Shown: positions 24,338 through 32,254 of the stretch, piece by piece
Layout: the number at the start of each line of letters is the position of its first letter
Numbering within the stretch: the first letter of the stretch is position 1
Assembly: GCA_937874275.1 (NCBI GenBank)
Contig: CALNAU010000092.1
Span: forward strand, 1 to 35,780
Length of the DNA stretch: 35,780 nt
Origin: an uncultured Clostridia bacterium
Lineage (GTDB): Bacteria > Bacillota > Clostridia > Christensenellales > Aristaeellaceae
Direction: 5' to 3'
Notes under the pieces: model-generated
What the model was told of the DNA's origin: nothing
Database searches by the model: none
Seen by the model: only the letters and a program-made list of their open reading frames with translations
Position numbers and translations under genes: made by a program

Positions 24338-24907
24338 TTACGCTTCGGTTTCGGCCTTCTGCTTGCGCACGGCATCCACCGCATAGACCAGGGACCGCAG
24401 GGTGGCGCTCAGCACGCCAACCAGGTTGGTGGCCGGGGCGTTGAGGCTGCCCATCATCTTGGCGATCAACACCTCTCTGGACGGCAACTTGGCCAGGGCC
24501 TGCACGCCGGCAGGATCCATGTAGTTGCCTTCCACCAGGCCGGCCTTGATGGTGAACTTGTTGTTGGCCTTGGCTTCGGCCATGTAGTCGCTGATGATTT
24601 TGGCGGGGGACACAGGGTCCTGCAGGCCAAAGGCAAAAGCGGAGGGGCCGGTCAGCACATCATCCAAACTGGAGATGTCCAGGTCTTCCAGCGCGCGGCG
24701 CACCAACGTATTTTTCAGCACCTTGTACTCGACGCCCGCTTCGCGGAACTTGGCGCGCAGGGCCGTGATTTCGGCCACCGTCACGCCGGAGCTGCTCAGC
24801 ACGATGACGGACTGGGCGTTCTTAATCTTCTCGGCGATTTCGGCCACAGCCTCGCGCTTCATCTGCGCATTCTTGTTCAGCTTCACTGCTTCTTGGGGAT
24901 TGCTCAT
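24338..24907 (-). CDS. rplJ: 50S ribosomal protein L10
   Basis: A 189-residue protein. AEIAEKIKNAQSVIVLSSSGVTVAEITALRAKFREAGVEYKVLKNTLVRRAL is the L10 signature, and the C-terminal part LVGVLSATLRSLVYAVDAVRKQK holds the helices that bind L7/L12 dimers. L10 is the base of the stalk on 23S rRNA and, in many bacteria, represses its own operon by binding the mRNA leader. Such a leader lies immediately upstream. Length is slightly above the E. coli protein, as in Bacillota. An ATG at 24907 opens the family-typical start. Confidence 0.97.
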   Translation of the reverse strand: MSNPQEAVKLNKNAQMKREAVAEIAEKIKNAQSVIVLSSSGVTVAEITALRAKFREAGVEYKVLKNTLVRRALEDLDISSLDDVLTGPSAFAFGLQDPVSPAKIISDYMAEAKANNKFTIKAGLVEGNYMDPAGVQALAKLPSREVLIAKMMGSLNAPATNLVGVLSATLRSLVYAVDAVRKQKAETEA

Positions 24908-24919
24908 GTTTGTTTCACC

Positions 24920-25060
24920 GCCTTAGGGCTTAGAATCAAGAAACCCTTGTGCATCGGCACAAGGGCATTTCAACAAATGCGTCTTGCACCTCGGCGGGCG
25001 ACTGTCGTCATTAAGCGCGTAGCGCACCGGCTGTCTTTGGCACAGGCTTCTTCAAGCCTC
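24920..25060 (-). promoter_or_regulatory. L10-type ribosomal protein leader of rplJL with attenuator hairpin
   Basis: Reading the minus strand, the leader contains CCAAAGACAGCCGGTGCG (25040-25023) and CCGAGGTGCAAGACGC (24994-24979), two sequence blocks characteristic of the L10 leader mRNA motif. A hairpin follows: CCCTTGTGC and GCACAAGGG (24965-24957 and 24952-24944 in transcript order) around a 4-base loop, then TTTCTTGATTCT, which looks like a conditional terminator. L10 or L10-L7/L12 binding is inferred to repress the operon. Between rplJ (24907) and rplM (25287) no gene is seen; this 379-base stretch holds the leader, two divergent promoters and the rplM leader. Confidence 0.78.
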
Positions 25061-25064
25061 GGAT

Positions 25065-25093
25065 AGATTATCACGACGACAGTGCCATGTCAA
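25065..25093 (-). promoter_or_regulatory. rplJL promoter
   Basis: A perfect TTGACA on the minus strand (25093-25088) is followed after 17 bases by TAATCT (25070-25065), or after 15 bases by GATAAT (25072-25067). The transcript start would be near 25058, just before the L10-type leader. Confidence 0.65.
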
Positions 25094-25144
25094 GCATTCG
25101 CTCAAAAAAATCGCGCAATATCGGCGAATTTGCGTGAAAACGCC

Positions 25145-25173
25145 TTGACATCGGGCTGCCGGTTTTGTAAGAT
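25145..25173 (+). promoter_or_regulatory. rplM-rpsI promoter
   Basis: TTGACA (25145-25150), 17 bases, TAAGAT (25168-25173). The -35 is perfect and the -10 matches at 4/6. The same element pair occurs before the ABC importer operon (35682-35710). Confidence 0.75.
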
Positions 25174-25179
25174 AGCCTT

Positions 25180-25286
25180 TGCATCAATAGACTCCGCTAG
25201 CCCCGGAACTATTGAGACAGCAGGCAGGGTTGTGCGACCATCACCGCTCTGCACCCGTACACAATGTTTTAGGAGGAAATTCAGCT
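25180..25286 (+). promoter_or_regulatory. Structured 5' leader of rplM (possible L13-type leader)
   Basis: Downstream of the promoter TCAATAG (25184-25190) can pair with CTATTGA (25209-25215). A second GGGTTGTGC...GCACCC arrangement follows before AGGAGG (25271-25276). Bacillota often carry an L13 leader motif here; I can see the structure but cannot confirm the motif by eye. Confidence 0.4.
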
Positions 25287-25721
25287 TTGAATACCTATAT
25301 GGCCAATGCGCAAACAGTCGAGCGCAAGTGGTATGTCGTTGATGCAAACGGTATGGTGCTTGGACGGCTGGCCAGCCAGGTTGCCAACATCCTGCGCGGC
25401 AAGCACAAGCCCACCTACACCCCCCACGTCGATACCGGTGACCATGTCATCATTGTCAACGCCGACAAGATTGTTCTCACCGGCAAAAAGCTTGATCAGA
25501 AGTACTACTATCATCACTCCGGCTATGTGGGCGGCCTGAAGGCCACCAAGTATCGCCGCCTGATGGAAGATAAGCCCGAGTTCGTGGTGCGCCACGCGGT
25601 GGTCGGCATGCTGCCCAAGGGTCCCCTTGGCCGCAAGATGGCTACCAAGATGCACATCTTCGCCGGCGCTGAGCACAACCACGCCGCCCAGCAGCCCGAA
25701 GCGCTCGACCTGATCAAGTAA
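25287..25721 (+). CDS. rplM: 50S ribosomal protein L13
   Basis: A 144-residue protein: QTVERKWYVVDANGMVLGRLASQVANILRGKHKPTYTPHVDTGDHVIIVNADKIVLTGKKLDQK, then the C-terminal MLPKGPLGRKMATKMHIFAG segment. L13 is an early-assembling 50S protein. A TTG start at 25287 is chosen, giving MNTYMANAQTVERKW, because AGGAGG lies 10 bases upstream and the family usually has about ten residues before VERKW. The ATG at 25299 would be 22 bases from the ribosome site. The frame is open to 25212 but that part is leader RNA. rpsI follows after 20 bases, the standard rplM-rpsI operon. Confidence 0.96.
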   Translation: MNTYMANAQTVERKWYVVDANGMVLGRLASQVANILRGKHKPTYTPHVDTGDHVIIVNADKIVLTGKKLDQKYYYHHSGYVGGLKATKYRRLMEDKPEFVVRHAVVGMLPKGPLGRKMATKMHIFAGAEHNHAAQQPEALDLIK

Positions 25722-25741
25722 GCGGAAGGAGCATAGATATC

Positions 25742-26131
25742 ATGGCACAAGCAGATTTTAACGCAGTCGGCCGCCGCAAGAAGGCAATCGCCCGGGTGCG
25801 TCTGATCCCCGGCAGCGGCAACATCGTCATCAACAAGCGCGAGATTGACAACTACTTTGGCCTGGAGACCCTCAAGATGACGGTCCGCCAGCCCCTGGTG
25901 CTCACCAAGACCACCGGTTTTGACGTGGTCGTCAACGTCAACGGCGGCGGCCTCACCGGCCAGTCCGGCGCCATCCGCCACGGCATCAGCCGCGCGCTCA
26001 TCAAGGCCAACCCCGAGCTGCGCGCCGAGCTGAAGAAAGCCGGTTTCCTCACGCGCGATCCGCGCATGAAGGAGCGCAAGAAGTACGGCCTCAAGGGCGC
26101 CCGTCGTGCCCCGCAGTTCTCCAAGCGCTAA
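25742..26131 (+). CDS. rpsI: 30S ribosomal protein S9
   Basis: A 129-residue protein with the S9 pattern: GRRKKAIARVRLIPGSGNIVINKREIDNYFG, VVNVNGGGLTGQSGAIRHGISRALI, and the basic C-terminal tail KKYGLKGARRAPQFSKR. That tail reaches the decoding centre and contacts P-site tRNA. GGAAGGAG lies upstream of the ATG. It forms the conserved pair with rplM and is followed by a terminator. Confidence 0.98.
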   Translation: MAQADFNAVGRRKKAIARVRLIPGSGNIVINKREIDNYFGLETLKMTVRQPLVLTKTTGFDVVVNVNGGGLTGQSGAIRHGISRALIKANPELRAELKKAGFLTRDPRMKERKKYGLKGARRAPQFSKR

Positions 26132-26184
26132 TCGTTTTCATCGCCTGCTTGTCCCCGATTTCGGACTGCACAGCGGCACAAATG

Positions 26185-26219
26185 AAATCCCCACGGCCAT
26201 TATGGCGGTGGGGATTTTT
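26185..26219 (+). terminator. Rho-independent terminator after rpsI
   Basis: AAATCCCCAC (26185-26194) pairs with GTGGGGATTT (26208-26217), with an inner GCCA/TGGC pairing and one G-G mismatch, followed by a run of T (26215-26219). Confidence 0.85.
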
Positions 26220-26237
26220 GTGTGAAAAAATCAGGGG

Positions 26238-26567
26238 CTACTCTTCCCGGTGCAGCGAGCGCTTCTGCTCAAAGCCGTTGGGGTAGCGGCGGCTGAGCTT
26301 TTGGATGTTGTTTTCGGCGATGTCATCCAGCGACACGCCAAGGGCTTCCGCGGCCAGCGCGCAGTACCACAGGATGTCGCCCACCTCCTCGGCCAGGTGC
26401 GCCTCGTCCACTGTGTGGCCCTGGAAGCTGACCTTTTTGATGACGTCGGCAAACTCGCCGGCCTCCCCGGCCAGGCCCAGGGCGGCGTTTTGCAGCGCGC
26501 CCAGGCCGTCAAATTGCTTCAGGCTGCACGTGCGCATGGCCAGTTTCTGATAGTCGTTAAAGTTCAT
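26238..26567 (-). CDS. MazG-like nucleotide pyrophosphohydrolase
   Basis: A 109-residue protein of the all-alpha NTP pyrophosphatase superfamily. The metal-binding E-x2-E and E-x2-D helices are intact: LGLAGEAGEFADVIKK and AEEVGDILWYCALAAEALGV, and the C-terminal KLSRRYPNGF is typical. Single-domain MazG-like proteins hydrolyse non-canonical (d)NTPs to monophosphate and pyrophosphate, a house-cleaning role, or act on ppGpp-like substrates. It is the last gene of the cdaA-cdaR run, 23 bases after the membrane protein gene. AAAGGA lies 11 bases from the ATG. Whether it acts on c-di-AMP-related nucleotides is only a thought raised by context. Confidence 0.87.
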   Translation of the reverse strand: MNFNDYQKLAMRTCSLKQFDGLGALQNAALGLAGEAGEFADVIKKVSFQGHTVDEAHLAEEVGDILWYCALAAEALGVSLDDIAENNIQKLSRRYPNGFEQKRSLHREE

Positions 26568-26590
26568 CGGGTTGCTGTTCCTTTCCCGTA

Positions 26591-27571
26591 TTATGGCTGC
26601 TGCTGATTGTTGTGGTTGTAGTCCGGCTGCTGATAGCGGTAGCTGTTGGGGTACACCGCCTCATGGAAGGCGTCCTCCTGGCGCACGGGGGAGGGCAGGC
26701 CGTCAATCATGCTCTCGTCGTCCTCGGGCTGCAGGTGCTCGCGCAGGCCGTTAAACAGGCGTTTGGCCGAGCGCATCCGCCCGCCCCGGTCGCTGCGGCG
26801 GCGGCGCCCGCCCTCGGCAGGGCCGGGCACGGGTTCGCCCTGGGGGCGCGTGAAGTCCGGCCAGGCGCTGGCGGGTTCGGGTGCCAGGGACAGATTGTCC
26901 CCCTCAAAATCCTCCGCGTACAGCGGCTGCTGCTGCGCGTAGGGCGTATCCTCGTACATAGGGGCGGTATAGGCAGGCGGCGCATAGGGCAGATCCTCGG
27001 GGATGGGGGCAGGCGTGCCCCAGAGCGGTGCCGGCTGGTACACATCCTGCTCGTCCATTGGCTGCGGCTGCCACACCTGGCTGGGTGCCTGCTGCATCAG
27101 CGGGGGCATGGGTACGCCTTGGTCTGTATAAGGTGCTGCAGAAGGGGTGTAGGCCCCGGCATTATAGCCCGCGGCTTGCGGGTCATCCGCGTAGGGCAAG
27201 GCGCCCGTGTGCAGGCCATCCAGGGGATAGGCATCCTGCGGCGTGGCCACCCAATCGGCGATGGTGTTGAGGGTATTGGGGTCCATGTCCGTGTGCTCCA
27301 GGTCTTGCGCGGTCTGCTGCAGGGTGCGGGAGCGGCGGTGGCGCGTCAGCCACGAGCGCCACACCAGGTACGGCCGCCAACGGACGAACCACACCGCGTA
27401 ATCCAGCACCGTGCCGCCGATAATCAGCAGCAGCACAATGCCAAGCCAATATTGTGAAAAGAAGCTGCCCATCCCGCCGGAGGAGTTGACCACGGCGTTC
27501 CAGGCGCTGTTGGCCGCGGTGCCCATCCACCCAAACAGCACATTGAACAGCCAATCCGCGAATGCGTTCAC
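26591..27571 (-). CDS. Single-pass membrane protein with long Pro/Tyr/Gln-rich cytoplasmic tail, unrecognised
   Basis: I do not recognise this 326-residue protein. It begins with a short amphipathic segment (MNAFADWLFNVLFGWMGTAAN), then one strong membrane helix (YWLGIVLLLIIGGTVLDYAVWFV) followed by basic residues (RWRPYLVWRSWLTRHRRSR). By the positive-inside rule the remaining 250 residues are cytoplasmic. This tail is low-complexity and rich in Pro, Gln, Tyr and Ala (YAPPAYTAPMYEDTPYAQQQ), has an Arg-rich patch (GGRRRRSDRGGRMRSAKR) and ends in NHNNQQQP. It starts with GTG and overlaps the cdaR stop (GTGA), so it is co-translated with the c-di-AMP regulator. Glucosamine mutase (glmM), the usual third gene of cdaA operons, is absent here. 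Confidence 0.78.
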   Translation of the reverse strand: MNAFADWLFNVLFGWMGTAANSAWNAVVNSSGGMGSFFSQYWLGIVLLLIIGGTVLDYAVWFVRWRPYLVWRSWLTRHRRSRTLQQTAQDLEHTDMDPNTLNTIADWVATPQDAYPLDGLHTGALPYADDPQAAGYNAGAYTPSAAPYTDQGVPMPPLMQQAPSQVWQPQPMDEQDVYQPAPLWGTPAPIPEDLPYAPPAYTAPMYEDTPYAQQQPLYAEDFEGDNLSLAPEPASAWPDFTRPQGEPVPGPAEGGRRRRSDRGGRMRSAKRLFNGLREHLQPEDDESMIDGLPSPVRQEDAFHEAVYPNSYRYQQPDYNHNNQQQP

Positions 27572-28659
27572 CGGGTGACCTCGGGCGTGGCCGTTGGTTC
27601 GAGCGGTGCGTCGGGCACGATTTCCACCGTAACGTACACGGCGTCCTCGCTCATATACAGGGCGTTTTGCGGCCGCTCAATCTTGACGGCGCGTATCAAT
27701 GTCTCCCCCGCGCCCGCGATGTCGATGGTGCCGGAGGATACCTCCAGCATCGTCAGCGACCGCAGGAACTCGGCGGTGCCCGCGACCGACAGGTAGGAGG
27801 GCGACGCGCTGATGGAGGCCACGTGGTAGCCCGCCTTGGGCTGGCCCGATGTGATGCCGCCCAGGTTGATGTCCACCGTCTTGAGCGGATACAGGCGCTG
27901 ATCCACCAGCACAGTATCCAGCAGCACCGATTCGGTGGTCACGCTGATGCGGGACGAATCCACTACCTGGCCGTTGGCGTCGTGCAGCACAAAGGGCACG
28001 GCGGTCAGTTGGGAGCCGGGCTGGGCCGTCAGGCGGGACAAATCGTATACCGCCACGCACCGTGCTACGCGCTGTACCTCCTGCCTGGGGCCGGAGATAA
28101 CCACCAGCGCCGGGTCGATGCTGGGATCGGGCGCGTAAAAGCCGGCCGGGGCAGTGCCCGTCTTTTCCAACTGCACGGGCACCCTGCGCCGGGTGATATA
28201 GTCGTCCACCACCACCTTGACCTCGTTGTTGGACAGCCAGGTCACCTGGCCGTAGGTGGAGGTGGTGTTGGTGATAATGGGTAGCATCTGCTCGCCCGCG
28301 GAGGTGATGCGGGACAGGTCCACCCGCGTGTTGTAGGTGCTGGGGGTGACGGAATTATAGTAGCGCTGTGGCACTTCCACCCGCATTTGCAGGGTGCCCA
28401 GCTCCTCCAGGCCGGAGACGACCACCAGGCCGTTGCGCTGCAGGATGTCGGCATTGACCGCCGTCACCGCCACATCGGTGAATGTCTTCTCGCGGGTGAG
28501 GTTGCCGTCGTTGCTGATCAGACCGCCCCACAGCACCACCGACAGCGCGAGGCACCCCAACTTGAGCCCCCAGTTGTGCAGCACCGCTTTTTTGACACGG
28601 CTGAGGATGCTGCGCACGGAGAGCGTCTTGGTGCGGGTGTCTTCGGGCTTATTGGTCAT
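27568..28659 (-). CDS. cdaR: CdaR (YbbR-domain) regulator of diadenylate cyclase
   Basis: This 363-residue membrane protein has a short cytoplasmic N-terminus, one membrane helix (WGLKLGCLALSVVLWGGLI) and an extracytoplasmic part with about four YbbR-type beta repeats. Examples are VAVTAVNADILQRNGLVVVSGLEELGTLQMRVEVP, PVQLEKTGTAPAGFYAPDPSIDPALVVISGP and KAGYHVASISASPSYLSVAGT. CdaR binds CdaA and modulates c-di-AMP synthesis in Bacillota. The start at 28659 (MTNKPEDTRTK) follows GGAGGAG; an ATG 13 codons earlier lies inside cdaA without a better site. It overlaps the cdaA end by 11 bases and the next gene start by 4. Confidence 0.92.
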   Translation of the reverse strand: MTNKPEDTRTKTLSVRSILSRVKKAVLHNWGLKLGCLALSVVLWGGLISNDGNLTREKTFTDVAVTAVNADILQRNGLVVVSGLEELGTLQMRVEVPQRYYNSVTPSTYNTRVDLSRITSAGEQMLPIITNTTSTYGQVTWLSNNEVKVVVDDYITRRRVPVQLEKTGTAPAGFYAPDPSIDPALVVISGPRQEVQRVARCVAVYDLSRLTAQPGSQLTAVPFVLHDANGQVVDSSRISVTTESVLLDTVLVDQRLYPLKTVDINLGGITSGQPKAGYHVASISASPSYLSVAGTAEFLRSLTMLEVSSGTIDIAGAGETLIRAVKIERPQNALYMSEDAVYVTVEIVPDAPLEPTATPEVTR

Positions 28660-29518
28660 GCTTGCGGCTCCTCCATTCCTCATATTTGCTGCGGACATAT
28701 TCGATGACCTGGTTCAAGCTCATCTTCTCCTGCTTGTACAAGCCGGACAGTACGCGAGAAATGCCGTCCGCGTCCAGGTGGCGGGTCAGCTTGCCGCCCT
28801 GGGCCATGCTGATGATGCCGGTTTCCTCGGAGACAATCAGCACAATGGCGTCGGTGCTTTCGGTGACGCCCAGGCCTGCGCGGTGGCGCGTGCCCAAATC
28901 GCGGCTCAGGTTGCTCTGCTCGCTGAGGCCCAGCACACAGGCGGCGGCCAGAATGCGGTCGCCGCGGATGATGACCGCGCCGTCATGCAGGGGGGTATTG
29001 GGCTCAAAGATATTGATAATCAGCGGCCCAGATATCAACGAATCGATGGTGGTGCCGGTGTCGATATAGTCCTTCAATCCCGTCTTTTGCTCAAACACCA
29101 GCAGCGCGCCGATGCGGCGGCGCGAGAGGCTCATCAGGCTCTGGGTCACCTCGGTGATGATGCGGGTGGATTCGTCGGCGCTATCTAAAAAGCGGTCTAC
29201 CTTGGCACCGCGGCCAATGCGCTCCAGCGCCCGGCGCAGCTCGGGCTGGAACAATATCAGCAGCACCAGCGAGCCATTGTTGACGATGCCAAGCAGCAGC
29301 CAGTTCAACGCCACCAGACCCAGGAAGCTGCTGATCCAGCTGACCACAATCAGCATGCCAAAGCCCTTGAGCACCTGGCTGGCGCGGGTTTCGCGCGTCA
29401 GCATAAACAGCTGATAAATCAAGAAGGCCACGATCAGAATATCCAACCAGTCCTTCAATTGAGGACGGTTGAACACATTCCAGAAGAAGGCGCTGAATTG
29501 GTCTGCAAATCTATTCAA
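28649..29518 (-). CDS. cdaA: Membrane diadenylate cyclase CdaA
   Basis: This 289-residue enzyme makes c-di-AMP from two ATP. It has three N-terminal membrane helices (ILIVAFLIYQLFML, FGMLIVVSWISSFLGLV, LNWLLLGIVNNGSLVLLILF), a short helix (PELRRALERIGRG), and the DAC domain with DGA (179-181) in PLHDGAVII and RHR (211-213) in GTRHRAGLG, both intact. The start is set at a TTG (29518), 11 bases after AAAGGA. A longer frame opens at a TTG at 29560, but that start would lie inside or before a perfect TATAAT (29557-29552), so it cannot be the translation start of a transcript from there. c-di-AMP controls potassium and osmolyte transport and wall homeostasis. Confidence 0.95.
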   Translation of the reverse strand: MNRFADQFSAFFWNVFNRPQLKDWLDILIVAFLIYQLFMLTRETRASQVLKGFGMLIVVSWISSFLGLVALNWLLLGIVNNGSLVLLILFQPELRRALERIGRGAKVDRFLDSADESTRIITEVTQSLMSLSRRRIGALLVFEQKTGLKDYIDTGTTIDSLISGPLIINIFEPNTPLHDGAVIIRGDRILAAACVLGLSEQSNLSRDLGTRHRAGLGVTESTDAIVLIVSEETGIISMAQGGKLTRHLDADGISRVLSGLYKQEKMSLNQVIEYVRSKYEEWRSRKHDQ

Positions 29519-29551
29519 TATCGCGGCCGTCCTTTCTCGAATGCTGAATTC

Positions 29552-29580
29552 ATTATACAACAGAAATGCTTTCAGATGAA
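29552..29580 (-). promoter_or_regulatory. cdaA operon promoter
   Basis: On the minus strand a perfect TATAAT (29557-29552) lies about 34 bases before the TTG start; the -35 at 17 bases is a weak TTCATC (29580-29575). Confidence 0.5.
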
Positions 29581-29641
29581 GGTTGTCCAGGAGATTTCAC
29601 ACATTTTCAATAAAGTGACATCATTTTGACAAACAAACAGA

Positions 29642-29670
29642 TTGACATATACCCCATGGGGGTATATTCT
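29642..29670 (+). promoter_or_regulatory. copA-csoR-copZ promoter
   Basis: TTGACA (29642-29647), 17 bases, TATTCT (29665-29670). The spacer is almost entirely the CsoR-type palindrome. Another TTGACA at 29626-29631 with TATACC 16 bases on may be an alternative. Confidence 0.7.
29647..29667. promoter_or_regulatory. CsoR operator
   Basis: A perfect inverted repeat: ATATACCCC (29647-29655), ATG, GGGGTATAT (29659-29667). C/G-rich blocks flanked by TA-rich ends are typical of CsoR sites. It fills the -35/-10 spacer of the cop promoter, so apo-CsoR would block transcription and Cu(I) would release it. Confidence 0.85.
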
Positions 29671-29696
29671 GAATGTGACCCACGAAGGAGGTAACC

Positions 29697-31949
29697 ATGA
29701 AACAAGAAGTGTATGTGGTGGAGGGAATGTCCTGCGCGGCATGCTCATCCGCCGTTGAGCGCGTCACGGGCAAGCTGCCCGGCGTCAGCGAAAGCCAGGT
29801 CAACCTGCTGACCGGCACCATGAATATCACGTATGATGAGGCGCAGGTCACCCCGCAGCAAATCATGGACAAGGTGGCGCGCGCCGGTTTCAGCGCGCAC
29901 CCGATGGTACAGGAGGAGGCTGCGGACTCTAAGGCAGAAGCCGATGATGGCGAGGCGGAACTGGCCGCCGGCCGCAGGCAGGTCATCGCGGCGCTGGCGC
30001 TGGCCGCTGTGCTGCTCTATGTGGCCATGGGGCCCATGCTGGTGGCGTCAGCACCCATGCCGGCCTTGTTCCAGATGAATCGCTACCCGGTCAACGCCGC
30101 TATGCTGCAAATGCTGCTCACCATCCCCATCTTGTGGATAGGTAGAGGCTTCTTTACGCGCGGCTTCAAGGCGCTGTGGCACCGCAGCCCCACCATGGAC
30201 AGCCTGGTGGCGCTGGGCGCTTCGGCTTCCTTCCTGTTCAGCCTGGCGATGACCTTTCTCATCAGCGAGGATCCGCACCACGTGCATCATCTGTACTACG
30301 AATCAGCCGGCATCATCGTGGCGTTTGTGCTGCTGGGCAAGCACATGGAGGCGCGCAGCAAGCGCCGTACCACGGAGGCCATCCGCAAGCTGATGGAGCT
30401 GGCGCCGGACACCGCCGTGCTGGTGGCGGCTGACGGCACCGTGCGCGAGGTGCCCACCCAGCAGGTGCAGGTGAATGACACCGTGCTCATCCGCCCGGGC
30501 AGCAAGGTGCCGCTGGATGGCGAGGTCATCAAAGGTGAATCCGCCGTGGATGAATCCCTGCTGACCGGCGAGAGCATGCCGGTGGAGAAGGGCGTGGGCA
30601 GCGAGGTGATCGGCGGGTCACTCAACCAGCAGGGGGCGCTGTATGTGCGCGTGACGCGCGTGGGGCAGGATACCACCCTCAGCCGCATCGTCCGCTTTGT
30701 GCAGGATGCCCAGGGGCGCAAGGCGCCCATCTCCGGCATGGCGGACCGGGTGTCGGCCATCTTTGTGCCGGTGGTCATCGCCATTGCCCTGTTGGCATCC
30801 GCGGCCTGGCTCATCGCCGGGCAGGATTTGGCCTTTGCCGTGCGCATCCTGACCGCGGTGCTGGTCATCGCGTGCCCCTGCGCCATGGGCCTGGCCACGC
30901 CCACGGCCATCGTGGTGGGCACAGGGTTGGGCGCGGCCCACGGCATCCTGATCCGCAACGGCGAGGCGCTGGAAAAGACACACGAAAGCGACGTGGTCAT
31001 CTTTGACAAGACCGGCACCGTCACCAGCGGCAAACCCGCGGTCACCCATGTGCGGGCCATCACCATGCCCGAAAGCGAGCTGCTTGCGCGCATCGCCCTG
31101 GCCGAGCAGGCCAGCCAGCACCCCCTGGCGGCGGCCTTCATCAACCGAGCGCAGGAGATGGGGGCCAACATCGCCGACCTTAGCGTCAAGGCCTTCCGCA
31201 ATACGACGGGCCTGGGCATTGAGGCCGACCTGTCGGATGGTACCACCATCGCCATAGGCAATGCGCAACTGATGCAGACCCACGGGGCGGATGTAGCCCC
31301 GGTACAGCAGGAAGCGGACGATTTGGCGGCGCGTGGGCAGACGCCCATCTTTGCCGCGCAGGACGGCAAGCTGGTGGGCATGGTGGCCGTGGCCGACCAG
31401 ATGAAGCCTGATGCCCCAGCCGCCATCGCGGAACTGAAGGCCATGGGCATCCGCACCATATTGCTCACCGGCGACAACGAGCGCACCGCCCAGGCCGTGG
31501 GCAATCAACTGGCCGTGGATGAGGTCATCGCGGGCGTGCTGCCCCAGGGCAAAGCCCAGGTGGTGGAGCGCGTGCGCGCCGAAGGCAAGCGGGTGCTGAT
31601 GGTGGGCGACGGCATCAACGACAGCCCGGCCCTGGCCGCGGCCGATGTGGGCCTGGCCATCGGCAGCGGAAGCGACATTGCCATCGAGGCGGCTGACGTG
31701 GTGCTGATGAAGAGCGACATTCGGGACGTACCCCGTGCCATCCGCCTCAGCCGCGCCACCATCCGCAACATCAAACAAAACCTGTTCTGGGCATTCTTCT
31801 ACAACAGCATCGGCATCCCGGTGGCGGCAGGGCTTCTGTATCTGTTTGGCGGCCCCCTGATGAACCCGATGCTGGCCGGGCTGGCCATGTCCCTCAGCTC
31901 GGTGTTTGTGGTGGGCAATGCCCTGCGCCTGAGGAGGACCAAGCTATGA
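29697..31949 (+). CDS. copA: Copper-exporting P1B-type ATPase CopA
   Basis: A 750-residue Cu(I)-exporting ATPase. One N-terminal HMA domain carries the MSCAAC metal site (11-16). The order of motifs is complete: TGES (290-293), the intramembrane CPC (393-395), phosphorylated Asp437 in DKTGT, HP (475-476) in ASQHPLAAAFI, TGDN (591-594) and GDGIND (637-642). Eight membrane helices are expected. Many Bacillota copies have two HMA domains; this one has a single N-terminal domain plus an acidic linker (EEAADSKAEADDGEAE). The ATG follows GAAGGAGGTAACC. The stop overlaps csoR by 4 bases, so pump and repressor are coupled. Confidence 0.97.
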   Translation: MKQEVYVVEGMSCAACSSAVERVTGKLPGVSESQVNLLTGTMNITYDEAQVTPQQIMDKVARAGFSAHPMVQEEAADSKAEADDGEAELAAGRRQVIAALALAAVLLYVAMGPMLVASAPMPALFQMNRYPVNAAMLQMLLTIPILWIGRGFFTRGFKALWHRSPTMDSLVALGASASFLFSLAMTFLISEDPHHVHHLYYESAGIIVAFVLLGKHMEARSKRRTTEAIRKLMELAPDTAVLVAADGTVREVPTQQVQVNDTVLIRPGSKVPLDGEVIKGESAVDESLLTGESMPVEKGVGSEVIGGSLNQQGALYVRVTRVGQDTTLSRIVRFVQDAQGRKAPISGMADRVSAIFVPVVIAIALLASAAWLIAGQDLAFAVRILTAVLVIACPCAMGLATPTAIVVGTGLGAAHGILIRNGEALEKTHESDVVIFDKTGTVTSGKPAVTHVRAITMPESELLARIALAEQASQHPLAAAFINRAQEMGANIADLSVKAFRNTTGLGIEADLSDGTTIAIGNAQLMQTHGADVAPVQQEADDLAARGQTPIFAAQDGKLVGMVAVADQMKPDAPAAIAELKAMGIRTILLTGDNERTAQAVGNQLAVDEVIAGVLPQGKAQVVERVRAEGKRVLMVGDGINDSPALAAADVGLAIGSGSDIAIEAADVVLMKSDIRDVPRAIRLSRATIRNIKQNLFWAFFYNSIGIPVAAGLLYLFGGPLMNPMLAGLAMSLSSVFVVGNALRLRRTKL

Positions 31950-32230
31950 GTGACAAACACACCTACCGAGACGACGCGCAGCACCGCGCCCTCATTAACC
32001 GGCTCAGCCGCATCGAGGGCCAGGTGCGCGGTGTCAAAAACATGGTGGAGAACGATGCCTACTGCATCGACATCCTCAACCAGGCGGCGGCCATCCGCTC
32101 TGCCCTCAACGCCTTCAGCGCCGTGCTGCTGGAGCAGCACCTGCGCAGCTGCGTCAAGGCGGGCATTGGCCGCGGGGAGGAGGATGTGATTGAGGAACTG
32201 GTGGACACCATCAAAAAGCTGACCAAATAA
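31946..32230 (+). CDS. csoR: CsoR copper-sensing repressor
   Basis: This 94-residue helical DUF156/CsoR repressor has the Cu(I) triad Cys40, His65 and Cys69 with the spacing of known CsoR proteins (Cys-x24-His-x3-Cys), unlike RcnR or FrmR relatives. DNA binding uses the tetrameric four-helix face with ALINRLSRIEGQVRGV. It sits downstream of copA rather than in front of it, overlapping by 4 bases, so repressor and pump levels rise together. The target is the palindrome at 29647-29667. GGAGG lies upstream of its ATG within the copA end. Confidence 0.94.
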   Translation: MSDKHTYRDDAQHRALINRLSRIEGQVRGVKNMVENDAYCIDILNQAAAIRSALNAFSAVLLEQHLRSCVKAGIGRGEEDVIEELVDTIKKLTK

Positions 32231-32254
32231 TCAACACAACGAGGAGGATATCAT

